Of a DNA stretch of 64,000 nucleotides, positions 25,293 through 35,892 are shown one piece after another (within the stretch, counting starts at the first letter, position 1; the number at the start of each line of letters is the position of its first letter). The notes beneath the pieces were generated by a model. That model saw only the letters and a list, made by a program, of their open reading frames with translations. It did not search any database and was not told the DNA's origin. Made by a program: the position numbers and the translations under genes. This stretch comes from Bradyrhizobium sp. AUGA SZCCT0158 (GTDB taxonomy: Bacteria > Pseudomonadota > Alphaproteobacteria > Rhizobiales > Xanthobacteraceae): positions 124,001-188,000 of the forward strand of contig NZ_JAFCME010000009.1 in the NCBI RefSeq assembly GCF_018130065.1. The letters are read 5' to 3'.

Positions 25293-28200
25293 TTAGGACA
25301 ATGAAGCAAGCTGCGACTGCGTCTGCTCCAGCCAGAATTGCATGCCAAGTTGCTGGAACAGGGCTGCGGCCGCATTGAGGTGCTGCTCGGCGCTTCCGCT
25401 CTGGCCGGCCGATCTGTAGCGCTTTCCGAGCCCGAGGTGACATTGAGCCGCCAGGGGGCGCAGATCGAACGCCTCGGCCTTTCGGAGGGCCTCGTGAAAA
25501 TTGGTTTCGCTCTCGTCGAGGGGGGAGGGGTCACTCAGTCCAAGCTCGGCAAGCAGCCGAAGCGCGTAGGCTTCATAACCGTACTCTCCCTGTTTGCGCG
25601 CAATCAGGAGCGCTCGCCGGGCGGTTCGCTCTGCGTCGGCCGTGCGGGCGCCCTGGAGATAGGCTTCGCCCAGGCGAACCAGAATCATGGCGTGGCCGCC
25701 GAGGCGATGCATGGTGTTTCCGTCGCGTTCGGTTTCCTCCAGCAGCGCGATCGCCTCGTCCGCGCGATCCGCCAGGCAATAAGCGTGCCCGAGCGCTAGG
25801 CCGATGAGCGGTAGCACCAGGGGAAGCGTCCACGAGCGGCCGAGATTGAGGGCCTGCTCGAGCACCGCGATGCTTTGCGCCACGTTGCCCTGCAGCGCCA
25901 GAACGGTGCCCTTGCAGTAATAGGAAAAGGCAAGGCTGTAGACCTGGTTCGCGCTTTCGGCGATTTCGACGGCCTCCTTGGCGAAAAACGCAGCGCGCTC
26001 GAACTCGCCGAGTTCGGCGAGCGAGCACGCAAGATATCCGCGCATGAATACGCCAAGAACTCCCGTGGTGCCCATCATCTCGGTGGCAATGTCACCGCGA
26101 AGGCGCTCAACGGCCGCGTCCAGTATCTCTGCTGCGCGACGGTGATTTCCCCTGGCGGCACACAGGGCCGCAAAATGTCCGCTCACCACCATCCGCAGCG
26201 GCAGTTCGTCGAGCTCTTCCGCGATCGCCATGGCGCGTTCGCCGGCCTCGGTGGCGGGATCGAGCTCCCCCATCAGGCGGTAATACTGACACAGGAACGA
26301 TGAGGCCTGACCAAGCCTTCGCTTGTCGCCGAGCTGTGTGGCCTGCACCTGCACCTTCTGAAGGTGATCCAGGCATCGCTCGAGGTGGCCCAGCGGGTGA
26401 AGCGAGTTGCGCAGATCAAACCGGATATCGATGGAAAGTTCGATATTCTCCCTGGTTTCGGGCACTTTCTCGAGGATGGAGAGGGCCTGTTCGAACCAGA
26501 CCCGTCCGTTCTCGAGCGCCGAACGCGACAGCGCTTTCTGTCCGGCCTGCCGGAGGTATCGAACAGCCTTCTCCAGCAGCTCACCACGAACGGCATGCTG
26601 CGCCAGACGCTCGATGTGTTCGCCGAGCCGGTCCCGGTACAATGTCTCTATCGCATTGACCAGTCGCGCATGGAGCGAGCTCCGCCGTGCCCGCAGCAGT
26701 CCATTGTAGGTCACTTCGTGCGTGAGCGCATGGGTGAATGAGTATTCAACGTCCGGGTAAAGTCCGGTCTCAAAGAGAAACTCGGCCGTCTGCAAATGTT
26801 CGAGCGCATGCTCGAGTGCATCTTCGGTAAAATCGGCCATCGGTCGAAGCACCGCCAGCGGAATCTCCCGGCCCACGACGGAAGCGATCTGCAGCAGATT
26901 TTTGTCGCCGGGGAGAAGCCGATCGATGCGCGCCGCCAGGATGGCTTGTACCGTGGGTGGCACCTGAATATTTCCGATCGGGCGCATCAGCCGATAATGA
27001 CCTCGTTCTCCCGACAAGGCCTGCGTTTCCACCAGGGCACGGACAGTTTCCTCGAGAAAAAACGGATTGCCGCCGCGTCCCATGAGAAGCTGCTTGAGCG
27101 GATCAAGCTCGGGATCCCGGCCAAGCAGCACCTCCAGCAGATCATGGGTGTCATGGGTCGGCAGCGCGCTTAACCTGACCTGGCGGTAGTTTGGCCTCGA
27201 GCCCCAGACATCCTGGTAGCCGGGACGATAGGTGACCAGCAGCAGCAGCCGGGCCGAGCCGAGAGCGCCCGCCAGGGCGTCGAGCAATGCTTGCGTTTCG
27301 TTGTCCACCCAATGAAGGTCCTCGAAGATCAGCAGAACCGGCTGCTTGCGGGCTGCCTGCAGTATCAGGCCTCTTACGGCATCAAGATAGCGACGCCGGC
27401 GCTGAGCCGGATCGAGCGTGAGCCAGCCGGCGTCATCGACGGGTATGTCGAGCAGCGCCAATAGCGCCGGAAGCGCCGGTTCAAGCCCTTCGTCGAGCGC
27501 GATTGTTTTCTCGACGACCTTGCGGCGTATTTCGTGCTGCTCGTCCCGGTCCTGGATCGCAAAATAGCTCTTGAGAAGCGCGACCACGGGCAGGTAGCTC
27601 GTTCCTCGTCCGAGCGAGATCGCTGTGGTCTCAAGCACCAGCCAGCCAAGCAGCCGATGCGAGTGAGTGAACTCATGAAGCAGACGCGATTTGCCGACGC
27701 CGGCCTCTCCGATAACAGCGACCAATTGGCCCGCCCCGGTGGCCACTGGCTGCTGGGCACGGCGGAGCTGATCCAGTTCAGTCTCGCGGCCAACGAACTG
27801 GGTTAGGCCCCGAATGGTTGCCGCCTGCAAACGGGTGCGCGCGGGGCCGGCGCCAACGAGTTCATAGACCTCCTCGGGCTCGGCAAGTCCTTTGATCGGC
27901 ATCGGACCGAGAGACCGCGCGGTGATGTATCCTTCCGCCAGGCGGATAGTTTGCGTTGTCGTCAGGATCGAGCCGGGCCGGGCCATCTGCTCCATGCGAG
28001 CCGCCAGATGCGCGGTCTCGCCAACGACGGTGTATTCCATGTCGAGATCTTTACTGATGGCACAGACGACAATTTCCCCCGAGTTGATCCCGACGCGAAT
28101 TTTGAGCGGCCGTTCGGCACGGTCCGCCAGTTCGGCGGCAGATTCCTGTATCATCAGCGCAGCGTAGCAAGCGCGCACGGCATGATCCTCGTGCGCCAAT

Positions 28201-28646
28201 GGCGCGCCGAAGATCGCCATGATCCCGTCACCCAAAAGCCTGTTGACCGTCCCCTCATAGTAGTGGACGGCTTCAATCATCTGCTCGAGCACGGGATTGA
28301 GGATCGCCTGCGCACTCTCGGGATCGCGGCCGTATATCAGCTCCAATGACCCCGTGATGTCAGCGAACAGCACGCTGACCTGCTTGCGCTCGCCCTCGAC
28401 TTCGGCTCTGGCCGTGAGGATTCTTTCGGCGAGGTGGCGCGGGGTCGGCGGTCTCAGCGCCAGGGAGCGCGAAGACAAAAACGTCGGCACGCTCCGGCCC
28501 GTGGGGTGACCGCAATGCGAGCAGAACTTGGCCGTGGGCGAAAGCTGGTTGCCGCAGCTCGTACAGACAGGAGCCAGGGCCAAAGCGCATTCCTCGCAGA
28601 ACTTCGCTTGCGCGCTGTTTTCGTGCTGGCAACCCGGGCAGATCAT
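25293..28646 (-). CDS. Adenylate/guanylate cyclase-AAA ATPase-TPR signalling protein with zinc ribbons
   Basis: A 1117-residue multidomain protein. Order: two N-terminal zinc ribbons (C3/C6/C17/C20 and C28/C31/C42/C45), a class III nucleotide cyclase domain (about 85-260) with metal aspartates in FADIT (D96) and GDG (D140), an AAA/NB-ARC-like ATPase with Walker A GEAGVGKS (about 313-320), and a C-terminal half of TPR-like helical repeats. In the cyclase, the usual Asn before the AAR arginine is His (ETAHLAARM), so activity may be altered or lost. Architecture resembles STAND ATPases that switch on ligand binding. The start at 28646 puts the zinc ribbon first; a longer frame to 28739 lacks support. 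Confidence 0.9.
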   Translation of the reverse strand: MICPGCQHENSAQAKFCEECALALAPVCTSCGNQLSPTAKFCSHCGHPTGRSVPTFLSSRSLALRPPTPRHLAERILTARAEVEGERKQVSVLFADITGSLELIYGRDPESAQAILNPVLEQMIEAVHYYEGTVNRLLGDGIMAIFGAPLAHEDHAVRACYAALMIQESAAELADRAERPLKIRVGINSGEIVVCAISKDLDMEYTVVGETAHLAARMEQMARPGSILTTTQTIRLAEGYITARSLGPMPIKGLAEPEEVYELVGAGPARTRLQAATIRGLTQFVGRETELDQLRRAQQPVATGAGQLVAVIGEAGVGKSRLLHEFTHSHRLLGWLVLETTAISLGRGTSYLPVVALLKSYFAIQDRDEQHEIRRKVVEKTIALDEGLEPALPALLALLDIPVDDAGWLTLDPAQRRRRYLDAVRGLILQAARKQPVLLIFEDLHWVDNETQALLDALAGALGSARLLLLVTYRPGYQDVWGSRPNYRQVRLSALPTHDTHDLLEVLLGRDPELDPLKQLLMGRGGNPFFLEETVRALVETQALSGERGHYRLMRPIGNIQVPPTVQAILAARIDRLLPGDKNLLQIASVVGREIPLAVLRPMADFTEDALEHALEHLQTAEFLFETGLYPDVEYSFTHALTHEVTYNGLLRARRSSLHARLVNAIETLYRDRLGEHIERLAQHAVRGELLEKAVRYLRQAGQKALSRSALENGRVWFEQALSILEKVPETRENIELSIDIRFDLRNSLHPLGHLERCLDHLQKVQVQATQLGDKRRLGQASSFLCQYYRLMGELDPATEAGERAMAIAEELDELPLRMVVSGHFAALCAARGNHRRAAEILDAAVERLRGDIATEMMGTTGVLGVFMRGYLACSLAELGEFERAAFFAKEAVEIAESANQVYSLAFSYYCKGTVLALQGNVAQSIAVLEQALNLGRSWTLPLVLPLIGLALGHAYCLADRADEAIALLEETERDGNTMHRLGGHAMILVRLGEAYLQGARTADAERTARRALLIARKQGEYGYEAYALRLLAELGLSDPSPLDESETNFHEALRKAEAFDLRPLAAQCHLGLGKRYRSAGQSGSAEQHLNAAAALFQQLGMQFWLEQTQSQLASLS

Positions 28647-28885
28647 GTGAGCTTCCAGGATAAAATAGGATAATCGAAAAAATCGAGCAATCGAAGGTAG
28701 CGTCCAGCACCACTGGCAACAAGTCAGTATTTCGGGCATCGCTCAACTGGCGAAATCGGCCGTCCGAGGGGAAGTCCGGATTTGCACCGGACCGCGAAGC
28801 AACGCCAATGATATGATTTGCCGCGGTTGGCCGGGAATCGTCGGGCGAGTTGGTTATTCTCAGGAGTCAACAGGCTGGAGGTCAC

Positions 28886-29758
28886 GTGACAGATCGGACA
28901 GTGGGTATCATTGGACTGGGCATAATGGGGGGCGCCATCGCCCGCAACCTCGTCGCGCGCGGCTGGGTTGTCGCCGGATTCGACACCGAGCCGGCGCGCA
29001 GGAGCGAGCTTGCGCTTGCCGGCGTTGATATCGTCGATGGCACCAGCGCCGTCGCCGCCCGCGCCTCGACGATCATGACGAGCCTGCCCAACGCCGGGGC
29101 TGCCCATGCGGTTGCTGCGGAAATCGCCGCGTGTGCGATAGGTGAGCGCATCGTTGTAGAACTCAGTACGTTCACCATCGCCGACAAGGTGCGCTTCAAG
29201 CAAATTCTCGAGCCTGCAGGTCATATCGCGCTCGACTGTCCGCTCAGCGGCACCGGCGCCCAGGCCGCGGTCCGGGACCTCGTCGTCTATGCGAGCGGCG
29301 ATAAAGCCGCGATCGCGCGCTGTGGCGGCCTGTTTGCCGACTTTGCCAAGCAAAGTGCCGATCTCGGGGAATATGGCAATGGCAGCCGGATGAAGTTCGT
29401 CGCCAATCATCTGGTCGCCATTCACAACGTCGCCTCGGCGGAAGCGATGCTGCTCGCAGAACGGGCCGGCCTCGATTTGAATCAGGTGATCGAGATGATC
29501 GCCCCCGGCGCGGGCGGTTCGCGGATGTTTCAGATGCGGGCCCCGATGATGGCAAGCCGCCTCTATGAACCGGCAACGATGCGAATCTCGACCTGGAAAA
29601 AGGACATGGCCATCATCGCGGAGTTCGCCAGCGAGGTCGGCTGCGAAACGCCGCTCTTTGCAATGACGCTACCGGTTTACACACAGGCCATGGCGATGGG
29701 ATTGGGCGATCAGGATACGGCCGCGGTGTTCGAAGTGTTGAAGGCGGGCGGCCCGTAA
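28886..29758 (+). CDS. NAD(P)-dependent beta-hydroxyacid dehydrogenase (3-hydroxyisobutyrate dehydrogenase family)
   Basis: A 290-residue cytoplasmic oxidoreductase. The N-terminal Rossmann motif is GIIGLGIMGGAIARNL, followed by FDTEPARR. The substrate-site signature DCPLSGTGAQAA replaces the usual DAPVSGG, and the catalytic lysine region is NGSRMKFVANHLVAIHNVASAEAM, with the late KDM in STWKKDMAIIAEF. It probably interconverts a 2- or 3-hydroxy acid and its oxo form, for example hydroxyisobutyrate or tartronate semialdehyde. GTG 28886 follows a strong GGAGG four bases upstream; an in-frame TTG at 28850 is rejected. It is divergent from the large cyclase gene. Confidence 0.88.
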   Translation: MTDRTVGIIGLGIMGGAIARNLVARGWVVAGFDTEPARRSELALAGVDIVDGTSAVAARASTIMTSLPNAGAAHAVAAEIAACAIGERIVVELSTFTIADKVRFKQILEPAGHIALDCPLSGTGAQAAVRDLVVYASGDKAAIARCGGLFADFAKQSADLGEYGNGSRMKFVANHLVAIHNVASAEAMLLAERAGLDLNQVIEMIAPGAGGSRMFQMRAPMMASRLYEPATMRISTWKKDMAIIAEFASEVGCETPLFAMTLPVYTQAMAMGLGDQDTAAVFEVLKAGGP

Positions 29759-30268
29759 CGGGTCAGCGCCGGACGGCCGCTCGGCGCCGGGAGCGGTTAT
29801 TCCAGAACCAGCGGCGAGGCGACCCCGCCGGAAATGACGATGTCAGTCCGGTCGCACGATATGTGCCCTAAACCAAGGGATAGCCGGCTCCATCCCAACT
29901 GTGTAGCGGAAGGCTACCTCGGGACGGCCGAGCCATACCTGCGTGCAATGGTGCCTGCCGACGCGTCGCGCTACCAATCCAGCACGACGGAATGCAAGCA
30001 ACGGAACCGGACCCCCGAGCCGGCAGTTGCAAGACAAGGTCGGCGGCGTAATGCCCGCCGGCCTTTTTCTTTTTATCGCGCGGCGCGCCGAGCTTCTTGA
30101 TGGGTTCGAATGCCCGCTGGGCGCCAGCAGCTGACGTTCCTCTGGGGCGGTTTTTTGACCCACAACGGACGTCGGCTTCCACGAACATTGTTGTTCCGGG
30201 TATCTGTCCGTCCGCTCGCGACGTGTTAAGGTCCGCGCATCGGATCGTGCGTGTCCCTCGGAGGCGCC
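29759..30268. other. Intergenic stretch with an isolated terminator
   Basis: 510 bases without a supported protein gene. It holds the terminator-like hairpin at 30036-30075 and, just after, a short dispersed sequence around AATGCCCGCTGGGCGCCAGC (30109-30128) related to others at 31295, 34236 and 39657. A minus-strand open frame here has poor composition. Confidence 0.5.
30036..30075 (+). terminator. Intrinsic terminator-like hairpin with no gene directly upstream
   Basis: AAGGTCGGCGG (30036-30046) pairs with CCGCCGGCCTT (30055-30065) with one G-U pair and an 8-base loop, and is followed by TTTTTCTTTTT. It lies 278 bases after the nearest upstream stop codon, so it may end a small RNA. A related sequence with the same GGCGTAATGCCC core and T-rich tail occurs at 38318-38358. 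Confidence 0.55.
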
Positions 30269-31246
30269 ATGCGACGCCGGGAGTTCGTCACCTTGGTTGT
30301 GCGTGCGGCTGCTTTGTGGCCGGGCATAGCGCTTGCGCAGCAACCGGCTGGCAAGGTGTGGCGTATCGCATACCTTCATCCGGAAACTTTGGATCATCCC
30401 GCTGCCCGTGCGCTATTTGACGCTTTCCGCGCGGAGATGCGGGCGCTTGGCTACATTGAGGACAAGAACCTTGTCATCGATAGTAGGAATGGAGAGGGGA
30501 AAGCTGAACGCTTGCCTTCATTGGTAACCGAGCTGGTTACGCGCCGGCCGGATGTTATTGTTGCTGTCGCAACCCCAACCATAGCTGCTGCCCAGCGCGC
30601 CACCTCGACCATTCCCATTGTAATGGCCCCTGCCACTGATCCGGTTCGCTCAGGCTTCATCAAGAGCTTGGCTCATCCTGGAGGAAACATTACCGGTATG
30701 GCCAACATGTTTGGCGACGCCGTCGGCAAGTCGGTTGAACTCCTCCACAGCATACTGCCGTCCGCCAAGCGTATTGCGGTGCTAATGTCTACCAATCCGA
30801 CCCACCCGCAGCAATACGAGTTAGTGGAAGCTGCTGCGAAAACGTTTGACCTTACCGTCGTTCGAGTGATGGCACCCACGCCTGACGATCTCGAACAGGC
30901 GTTTGACAGGATGCGGCAGGAAAACTGCGACGCTCTGTTTGTCCTTGCCGATCCAACCCGGCCGAAGATTGTTTCGTTAGCCGCCAAAGCAAGACTACCG
31001 GCATTTTATCAACTCAGCACTTTTGTTGATTTGGGTGGACTAGCGAGCTACGGCCCCGATTTAAAGCCGGTTTATCGCAAGGTGGCGCATTACGTCGACA
31101 AGATCTTCAAAGGAGCCAACCCGGCAGAACTTCCCGTAGAACAGCCTGTTGTCTTTGAATTTGCTCTAAATGTAAAAACGGCCGCGGCGCTTGGCCTAAC
31201 CATTCCCGACACCATTCTAGCCCGAACGGACAAGGTCATCGAATGA
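30269..31246 (+). CDS. Orphan ABC transporter substrate-binding protein (ABC_sub_bind family) with Tat-like signal
   Basis: A 325-residue periplasmic protein. [10 protein letters not shown] resembles a twin-arginine export motif and is followed by a hydrophobic run ending IALAQQ, a likely cleavage site. The body follows the TrpX/ABC_sub_bind pattern: [48 protein letters not shown] and a late [20 protein letters not shown]. No permease or ATPase accompanies it. Third codon positions are noticeably richer in A/T than neighbouring genes, which suggests later acquisition or a separately amplified paralogue family. GGAGG four bases before ATG 30269 fixes the start. Ligand unknown. Confidence 0.85.
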   Translation: MRRREFVTLVVRAAALWPGIALAQQPAGKVWRIAYLHPETLDHPAARALFDAFRAEMRALGYIEDKNLVIDSRNGEGKAERLPSLVTELVTRRPDVIVAVATPTIAAAQRATSTIPIVMAPATDPVRSGFIKSLAHPGGNITGMANMFGDAVGKSVELLHSILPSAKRIAVLMSTNPTHPQQYELVEAAAKTFDLTVVRVMAPTPDDLEQAFDRMRQENCDALFVLADPTRPKIVSLAAKARLPAFYQLSTFVDLGGLASYGPDLKPVYRKVAHYVDKIFKGANPAELPVEQPVVFEFALNVKTAAALGLTIPDTILARTDKVIE

Positions 31247-31511
31247 ATTGGACAATTTCCATTATCGGCACTTAGCCGACGCCGCCCAATCGTCGAATGC
31301 CCGCTTTGCGCCAGCAGCAACCGTTCGGCCCGGTGGAACGGCGAACCTCCGACTGCCGTCGAAGGAACAAACTTCAGAACTCGGCCGTTTTACATACCAC
31401 TTTCCGATCAACCAATCGTCCCGCTACTATCAGTCCCATGGCCCTCGACCCTGCCTTCCGGACAAGAGAAGGTGTCGGGGGCATGCGTTGTGGTTCACAG
31501 GGAGGACAAAA

Positions 31512-32771
31512 ATGGCCATCGTCAACGAACCGCTTTCACGCCATGCGCTCGCCTTCGTTCTTGCGGGCGGTCGTGGAAGCCGGCTCCTGGAGCTGACCGA
31601 CAAGCGCGCCAAACCCGCGGTCTATTTCGGCGGAAAATCGCGCATCATCGATTTTGCCCTCTCCAACGCGGTGAACTCCGGAATTCGCCGGATCGCGGTT
31701 GCAACCCAATACAAGGCGCACAGCCTGATCCGGCACCTGCAGATGGGCTGGAACTTCTTTCGTCCGGAGCGCAACGAGAGTTTCGATATCCTGCCGGCGA
31801 GCCAGCGCGTCTCGGAGACCAACTGGTACCTCGGAACGGCGGACGCGGTTTATCAGAACATCGACATCATCGAGTCGCACGATGCCAAATTCATCGTGCT
31901 GCTCGCCGGAGATCACATCTACAAGATGGACTATGAGCGCATGCTGAAGCAGCATGTCGAGCAACGTGCCGACGTCACCATCGGTTGTCTCGAGATGCCG
32001 CGCGCGGAGTCGAGCGGCTTCGGGATCATACACGTGGACGACGAGGGCATCGTGAAATCCTTTCTCGAGAAGCCGGCCGATCCGCCGGCGATGCCCGGCA
32101 AGCCTGACACGTCATTGGCCAGCATGGGGATCTATGTATTCGATTCGAAATTCCTGTTCGACGAGTTGCGGCGTGACGCCAACGACCCGAATTCGAGCCA
32201 CGATTTCGGCAAGGACGTGATACCCTACCTCGTCAAGCACGGCCGGGCGGTGGCGCACCAATTCTCTACCTCCTGCGTCAGGTCCGGCGATGATCCGCGC
32301 GCTTATTGGCGGGATGTCGGGACCGTCGACGCTTACTGGGCCGCCAACATCGATCTCACCGACGTCGTCCCGGAGCTGGATCTTTTCGACCGCGCATGGC
32401 CGATCTGGACCCATGCCGAGATCACGCCTCCCGCCAAATTCGTTCACGATGAGGACGACCGGCGCGGACAGGCGGTGACTTCGCTGGTCTCAGGAGGATG
32501 CATCATCTCCGGCGCCGCATTGCGCCGCTCGCTGCTGTTCACCGGCGTGCACGTCAATTCCTATGCAAACATGGAAAATGCCGTCGTCATGCCTTACGTG
32601 AACGTCGGCCGGCATGCGCGATTGAAGAATGTCGTGATCGATCGAGGCGTTCGCATCCCGGAAGGTCTCGTGGTCGGCGAAGATCCCGAATTCGATGCGA
32701 AACGGTTTCGAACCACGGCGCAGGGTATCACGCTGATCACGCAGCCGATGATCGACAGGCTCGATGCATGA
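31512..32771 (+). CDS. glgC: Glucose-1-phosphate adenylyltransferase (ADP-glucose pyrophosphorylase)
   Basis: A 419-residue GlgC that makes ADP-glucose from ATP and glucose-1-phosphate, the first step of glycogen synthesis. The N-terminal nucleotidyltransferase motif is [20 protein letters not shown], followed by [21 protein letters not shown] and the sugar-site SGFGIIHVD; a left-handed beta-helix C-terminal domain ([27 protein letters not shown]) completes it. GGGAGG six bases before ATG 31512 sets the start; an open frame back to 31248 has no ribosome-binding site. The stop overlaps glgA (ATGA), so glgC and glgA form an operon. Confidence 0.95.
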   Translation: MAIVNEPLSRHALAFVLAGGRGSRLLELTDKRAKPAVYFGGKSRIIDFALSNAVNSGIRRIAVATQYKAHSLIRHLQMGWNFFRPERNESFDILPASQRVSETNWYLGTADAVYQNIDIIESHDAKFIVLLAGDHIYKMDYERMLKQHVEQRADVTIGCLEMPRAESSGFGIIHVDDEGIVKSFLEKPADPPAMPGKPDTSLASMGIYVFDSKFLFDELRRDANDPNSSHDFGKDVIPYLVKHGRAVAHQFSTSCVRSGDDPRAYWRDVGTVDAYWAANIDLTDVVPELDLFDRAWPIWTHAEITPPAKFVHDEDDRRGQAVTSLVSGGCIISGAALRRSLLFTGVHVNSYANMENAVVMPYVNVGRHARLKNVVIDRGVRIPEGLVVGEDPEFDAKRFRTTAQGITLITQPMIDRLDA

Positions 32772-34219
32772 GCGAGCTTCGCGTCCTCGCGGTCGCCTCT
32801 GAAATCTATCCGATCGTCAAGACAGGAGGTCTTGCCGACGTCGTCGGCGCGCTCCCGGCTGCGCTCCAAGCGCATGGCATCGAAACGCGGACCCTGGTGC
32901 CGGGATATCCCGATGTCATCAAGGGGCTGACGGTCGCCGAGGAGTTCCTCCATGTGCCGGAATTTTTTGGCGGACCGGCCCGCCTGCTCGGTCGCGTGCA
33001 TGGCAACCTCAATTTGCTCGTGCTCGACGCGCCGCATCTCTTTGCACGGCCCGGCAACCCCTACGTCACCCCTGATGGCAAGGACTGGCCTGATAACGGC
33101 GTGCGTTTTGCCGCGCTTTCGAAGATGGCCGCCGAAATCGGCCAGGGCGCCATTCCGTCGTTCGTGCCTGATGTGGTGCATGCTCATGACTGGCAGGCCG
33201 GCCTCGCGCCTGCCTATTTGCACCTTACCCATCAGCGCCGGCCCGCCACCGTGATGACGGTCCACAATCTGGCCTACCAGGGCAAGTTTCCGCATCACAT
33301 GCTCGGTGCGTTCGGCTTGCCGCCGGAATCTTTCTCGATGCACGGCGTCGAATATTATGGTGAGATCAGCTTCCTGAAGGCGGGCCTGCAATTCTCCGAT
33401 CGCATCACGACGGTTTCGCCGACCTATGCGCGCGAGATTCAGACAGATGAGGGAGGTATGGGGCTCGGTGGGTTGCTGCGCGAACGGTCACAGGTTCTGA
33501 GCGGCATCCTCAACGGCATCGATATGTCGGTCTGGAATCCGGAAACCGACCCCGACATCGCCGCGCGTTTCAGCGCGACCGAGCTGGATTCCCGTGCGGC
33601 GAACAAACTGGCCCTGCAGCGCCGGTTTGCTCTTGATCCATCGCCAAACGCCCTGCTGCTCGGCGTGGTGAGCCGGCTGTCCTGGCAAAAGGGACTGGAT
33701 ATCCTCCTCGAGAACCTGCCGACCATCCTCGGTGAAGGAATGCAACTCGTCCTGCTCGGGAGCGGAGAGGCGGGTCTCCAGCATGCTTATCAGACCGCCG
33801 CAACGGCGCACCCGGGCCGGATCGCGGTTCTGATCGGCTACGACGAAGCGCTCGCCCATCTCGTTCAAGCCGGCGCCGACGCCCTCGTCGTGCCGTCACG
33901 CTTCGAACCATGCGGCCTGACCCAGCTTTGCGCCCTGCGATATGGCGCTGTCCCGATCGTATCGCAGGTCGGCGGCCTTGCGGATACCGTCATTGACGTA
34001 AGTGAGGCCGGTGGCGCTGCAACCGGCTTGAAGTTTGGGCCCGTCACGGCTGAAGCCCTCGCTGGCGCCCTGCAACGAGCCAGTCTCCTCTGGCACGACC
34101 AGCAAGCCTGGCGAAGGTTGCAATACAATGGCTTGTCGACGGATGTATCATGGCGCAAGCGGGCGAGCCGCTACGCCGCCCTGTATCGCGATGTCGTCGC
34201 GTCCGGCCGGAATCAATAG
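32768..34219 (+). CDS. glgA: Glycogen synthase (ADP-glucose-dependent)
   Basis: A 483-residue GT5 glycosyltransferase that extends alpha-1,4-glucan from ADP-glucose. The ADP-glucose-binding KTGGL motif is at about residues 18-22, [11 protein letters not shown] and TVHNLAYQG follow, and the C-terminal GT-B domain carries [26 protein letters not shown] with the catalytic glutamate and the late YGAVPIV. It starts by ATGA overlap with glgC. No branching or debranching enzyme genes are in the window. Confidence 0.95.
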   Translation: MSELRVLAVASEIYPIVKTGGLADVVGALPAALQAHGIETRTLVPGYPDVIKGLTVAEEFLHVPEFFGGPARLLGRVHGNLNLLVLDAPHLFARPGNPYVTPDGKDWPDNGVRFAALSKMAAEIGQGAIPSFVPDVVHAHDWQAGLAPAYLHLTHQRRPATVMTVHNLAYQGKFPHHMLGAFGLPPESFSMHGVEYYGEISFLKAGLQFSDRITTVSPTYAREIQTDEGGMGLGGLLRERSQVLSGILNGIDMSVWNPETDPDIAARFSATELDSRAANKLALQRRFALDPSPNALLLGVVSRLSWQKGLDILLENLPTILGEGMQLVLLGSGEAGLQHAYQTAATAHPGRIAVLIGYDEALAHLVQAGADALVVPSRFEPCGLTQLCALRYGAVPIVSQVGGLADTVIDVSEAGGAATGLKFGPVTAEALAGALQRASLLWHDQQAWRRLQYNGLSTDVSWRKRASRYAALYRDVVASGRNQ

Positions 34220-34339
34220 CACCGCATTTGCTGGGCGGCTGCTTTGCGCCAGCAGCGCGCCGTTCCGGGATGATTGCTATTGACCCATCTCAGAGCCGCC
34301 GAAAGGAGCCCTGGTTCGCGGCCATGCAGTTTGCCGACG

Positions 34340-35317
34340 CTACTTTCGTGCTGTCGCAATATCTTCTCCAACGCGACTGTCACCCGAGGCTAACGTGGGT
34401 AGATGGACCCGCGCCAGTTCCGAAGCTGCTTTGGTTGTTCCGCAGAGGCTTCGGCCTAGAAGGTGGCGGTGAAGAAACTCGATCTCGTCCGCGACCACTG
34501 CCTCGTGAGCCGGCCCGTCGTAGATGTCGAAGTGATCGACACCTGGATAGATGCGGAGCTCACCTTTCGGGGCTTGGCGCGCGGCCTCAACTGCAGGTCC
34601 CGGCTTGGCAACCTGATCGTCCGCAGCGACGCAAACCAGCCAGGGACAGTGCAGCGTGGCGGCATGTCGGATGGGACTATATGGAGGACCGAGCAGCCAG
34701 GCCGCGGAGACGCGGTTCCGCCATCGAGATTCCTCGCCGATTGCGACAACGCGGCGCCAACCGACCTCAGATCCGGGCGCGCTGATGAATGCCGCCTCAT
34801 CGGGCTGACCAACAGCAGCCAAATAACCACCTTCGGCCGCTGCAGCTATCATTGCCTCTACGACATGCTGAGGTTTGATGTAAGTCTGAGAATCCCTGTC
34901 GAGATATGGGACCTGGCTGATAGCCGCGGCCACCCTGCGGTCCTCCGCTGCCGCGGCGAGCGCGTTGCCGCCGCCCAACGAGGAGCCAAACGTCGCCACG
35001 CGTCCGGCATCGATATCGGGCAGCGAACGAGCAAACGCAATGGCAGCGCGCCAGTCTTCCAACTGCAGGGACGGCTCGAACAGGTCCGGCTCACCCGTGC
35101 TGTCGCCAAAGCCTCGATGATCGAAAACGAGTGCCGCGATACCGGCGGCGGCAAACCTTTCGGCGAACGCACCAAGCCGATCTCGGCGTGTGCCGGTCAA
35201 TCCGTGGGCCATGACGATAACAGGTCTCAACCCTTCATCCGCCGCCGCGGGGTAAAACCACGCAGCGCATGTGTCCCGACCGGAGGCGAACGTTAATTCC
35301 TTGCGACTCATGCTCAT
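34340..35317 (-). CDS. Alpha/beta hydrolase (dienelactone hydrolase/acetyl-xylan-esterase-like)
   Basis: A 325-residue soluble hydrolase. The oxyanion region is VIVMAHGLTGTRRDRLG, the nucleophile elbow GSSLGGGN (a GxSxG), the acid probably in CVAADDQVAKPGPA and the histidine in YPGVDHFDIYDG, so the triad is complete. The family acts on esters or lactones; the substrate is unknown. Start at ATG 35317 (MSMSRKEL) with AGGA upstream, or ATG 35311; the frame open to 35641 overlaps the neighbouring gene and is not supported. The C-terminal 35 residues run beyond the usual end of the fold. Confidence 0.82.
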   Translation of the reverse strand: MSMSRKELTFASGRDTCAAWFYPAAADEGLRPVIVMAHGLTGTRRDRLGAFAERFAAAGIAALVFDHRGFGDSTGEPDLFEPSLQLEDWRAAIAFARSLPDIDAGRVATFGSSLGGGNALAAAAEDRRVAAAISQVPYLDRDSQTYIKPQHVVEAMIAAAAEGGYLAAVGQPDEAAFISAPGSEVGWRRVVAIGEESRWRNRVSAAWLLGPPYSPIRHAATLHCPWLVCVAADDQVAKPGPAVEAARQAPKGELRIYPGVDHFDIYDGPAHEAVVADEIEFLHRHLLGRSLCGTTKAASELARVHLPTLASGDSRVGEDIATARK

Positions 35318-35442
35318 GGAACTTGTCCTGCTTGTTTTTGATCTCACAGCTTCCCAGCAGCGAGCCGAACCGGGGACTACCCGGTCCAACTCGTTTCCGG
35401 ATGGCTGCTGCCAACATTGTCGGAGACGGCCATCACGATTGA

Positions 35443-35892
35443 TCAGGCCGCGCGCAAGATATTGAGCTGCTGCAGCGCGGTCACGCCATCGTCCAGGCCG
35501 ACCTCTTCTGCGATCTTGCCATTCTCGACGCGGAGCACCGTTATTCCGCTGAAGCGCATTTTCCGGCCGGAAGCCGCCGGCAGTGATCCGATGATGAAAT
35601 CGTCGAAAGCGGACCCCGTGTGTGTTCCGCCGCCTTCCCAACGACCGACGACGTAATCACCTTCCGCGATCAAGTCCGCAGTGCCCCCAAAGCCGAGATC
35701 TGGAAACGCATCGCGGAATCCAGTCATGAATTCCTTCACGTCCTTGCGACCCCGACGCGGTTCATGCAGCGAATACTGCAACAGCATGTCAGGCGCAGCG
35801 AGTTCGTCGACGATGTCGGGATTCCAGGGGTTGCCCCAGAACTCCTTGAACCAGCGGCCAACAATAGCTTTATTTTCCTCTTCCTTCGACAT
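35443..35892 (-). CDS. SnoaL-like ester cyclase/polyketide cyclase family protein
   Basis: A 149-residue protein of the SnoaL/NTF2-like ester cyclase type: helical start MSKEEENKAIVGRWFKEFW, then DMLLQYSLHEPRRGRKDVKEFM, FRDAFPDLGF and VVGRWEGGGTHTGSA, ending with VLRVENGKIAEEVGLDDG. Members range from polyketide cyclases to proteins of unknown role. AAGGA seven bases upstream favours ATG 35892; ATG 35910 is an alternative. It sits upstream of the hydrolase on the same strand with 125 bases between. Confidence 0.8.
   Translation of the reverse strand: MSKEEENKAIVGRWFKEFWGNPWNPDIVDELAAPDMLLQYSLHEPRRGRKDVKEFMTGFRDAFPDLGFGGTADLIAEGDYVVGRWEGGGTHTGSAFDDFIIGSLPAASGRKMRFSGITVLRVENGKIAEEVGLDDGVTALQQLNILRAA

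Noticed and set aside
31248..31511. Extension of glgC upstream of 31512
   Set aside because: GGGAGG and family length place the start at 31512.
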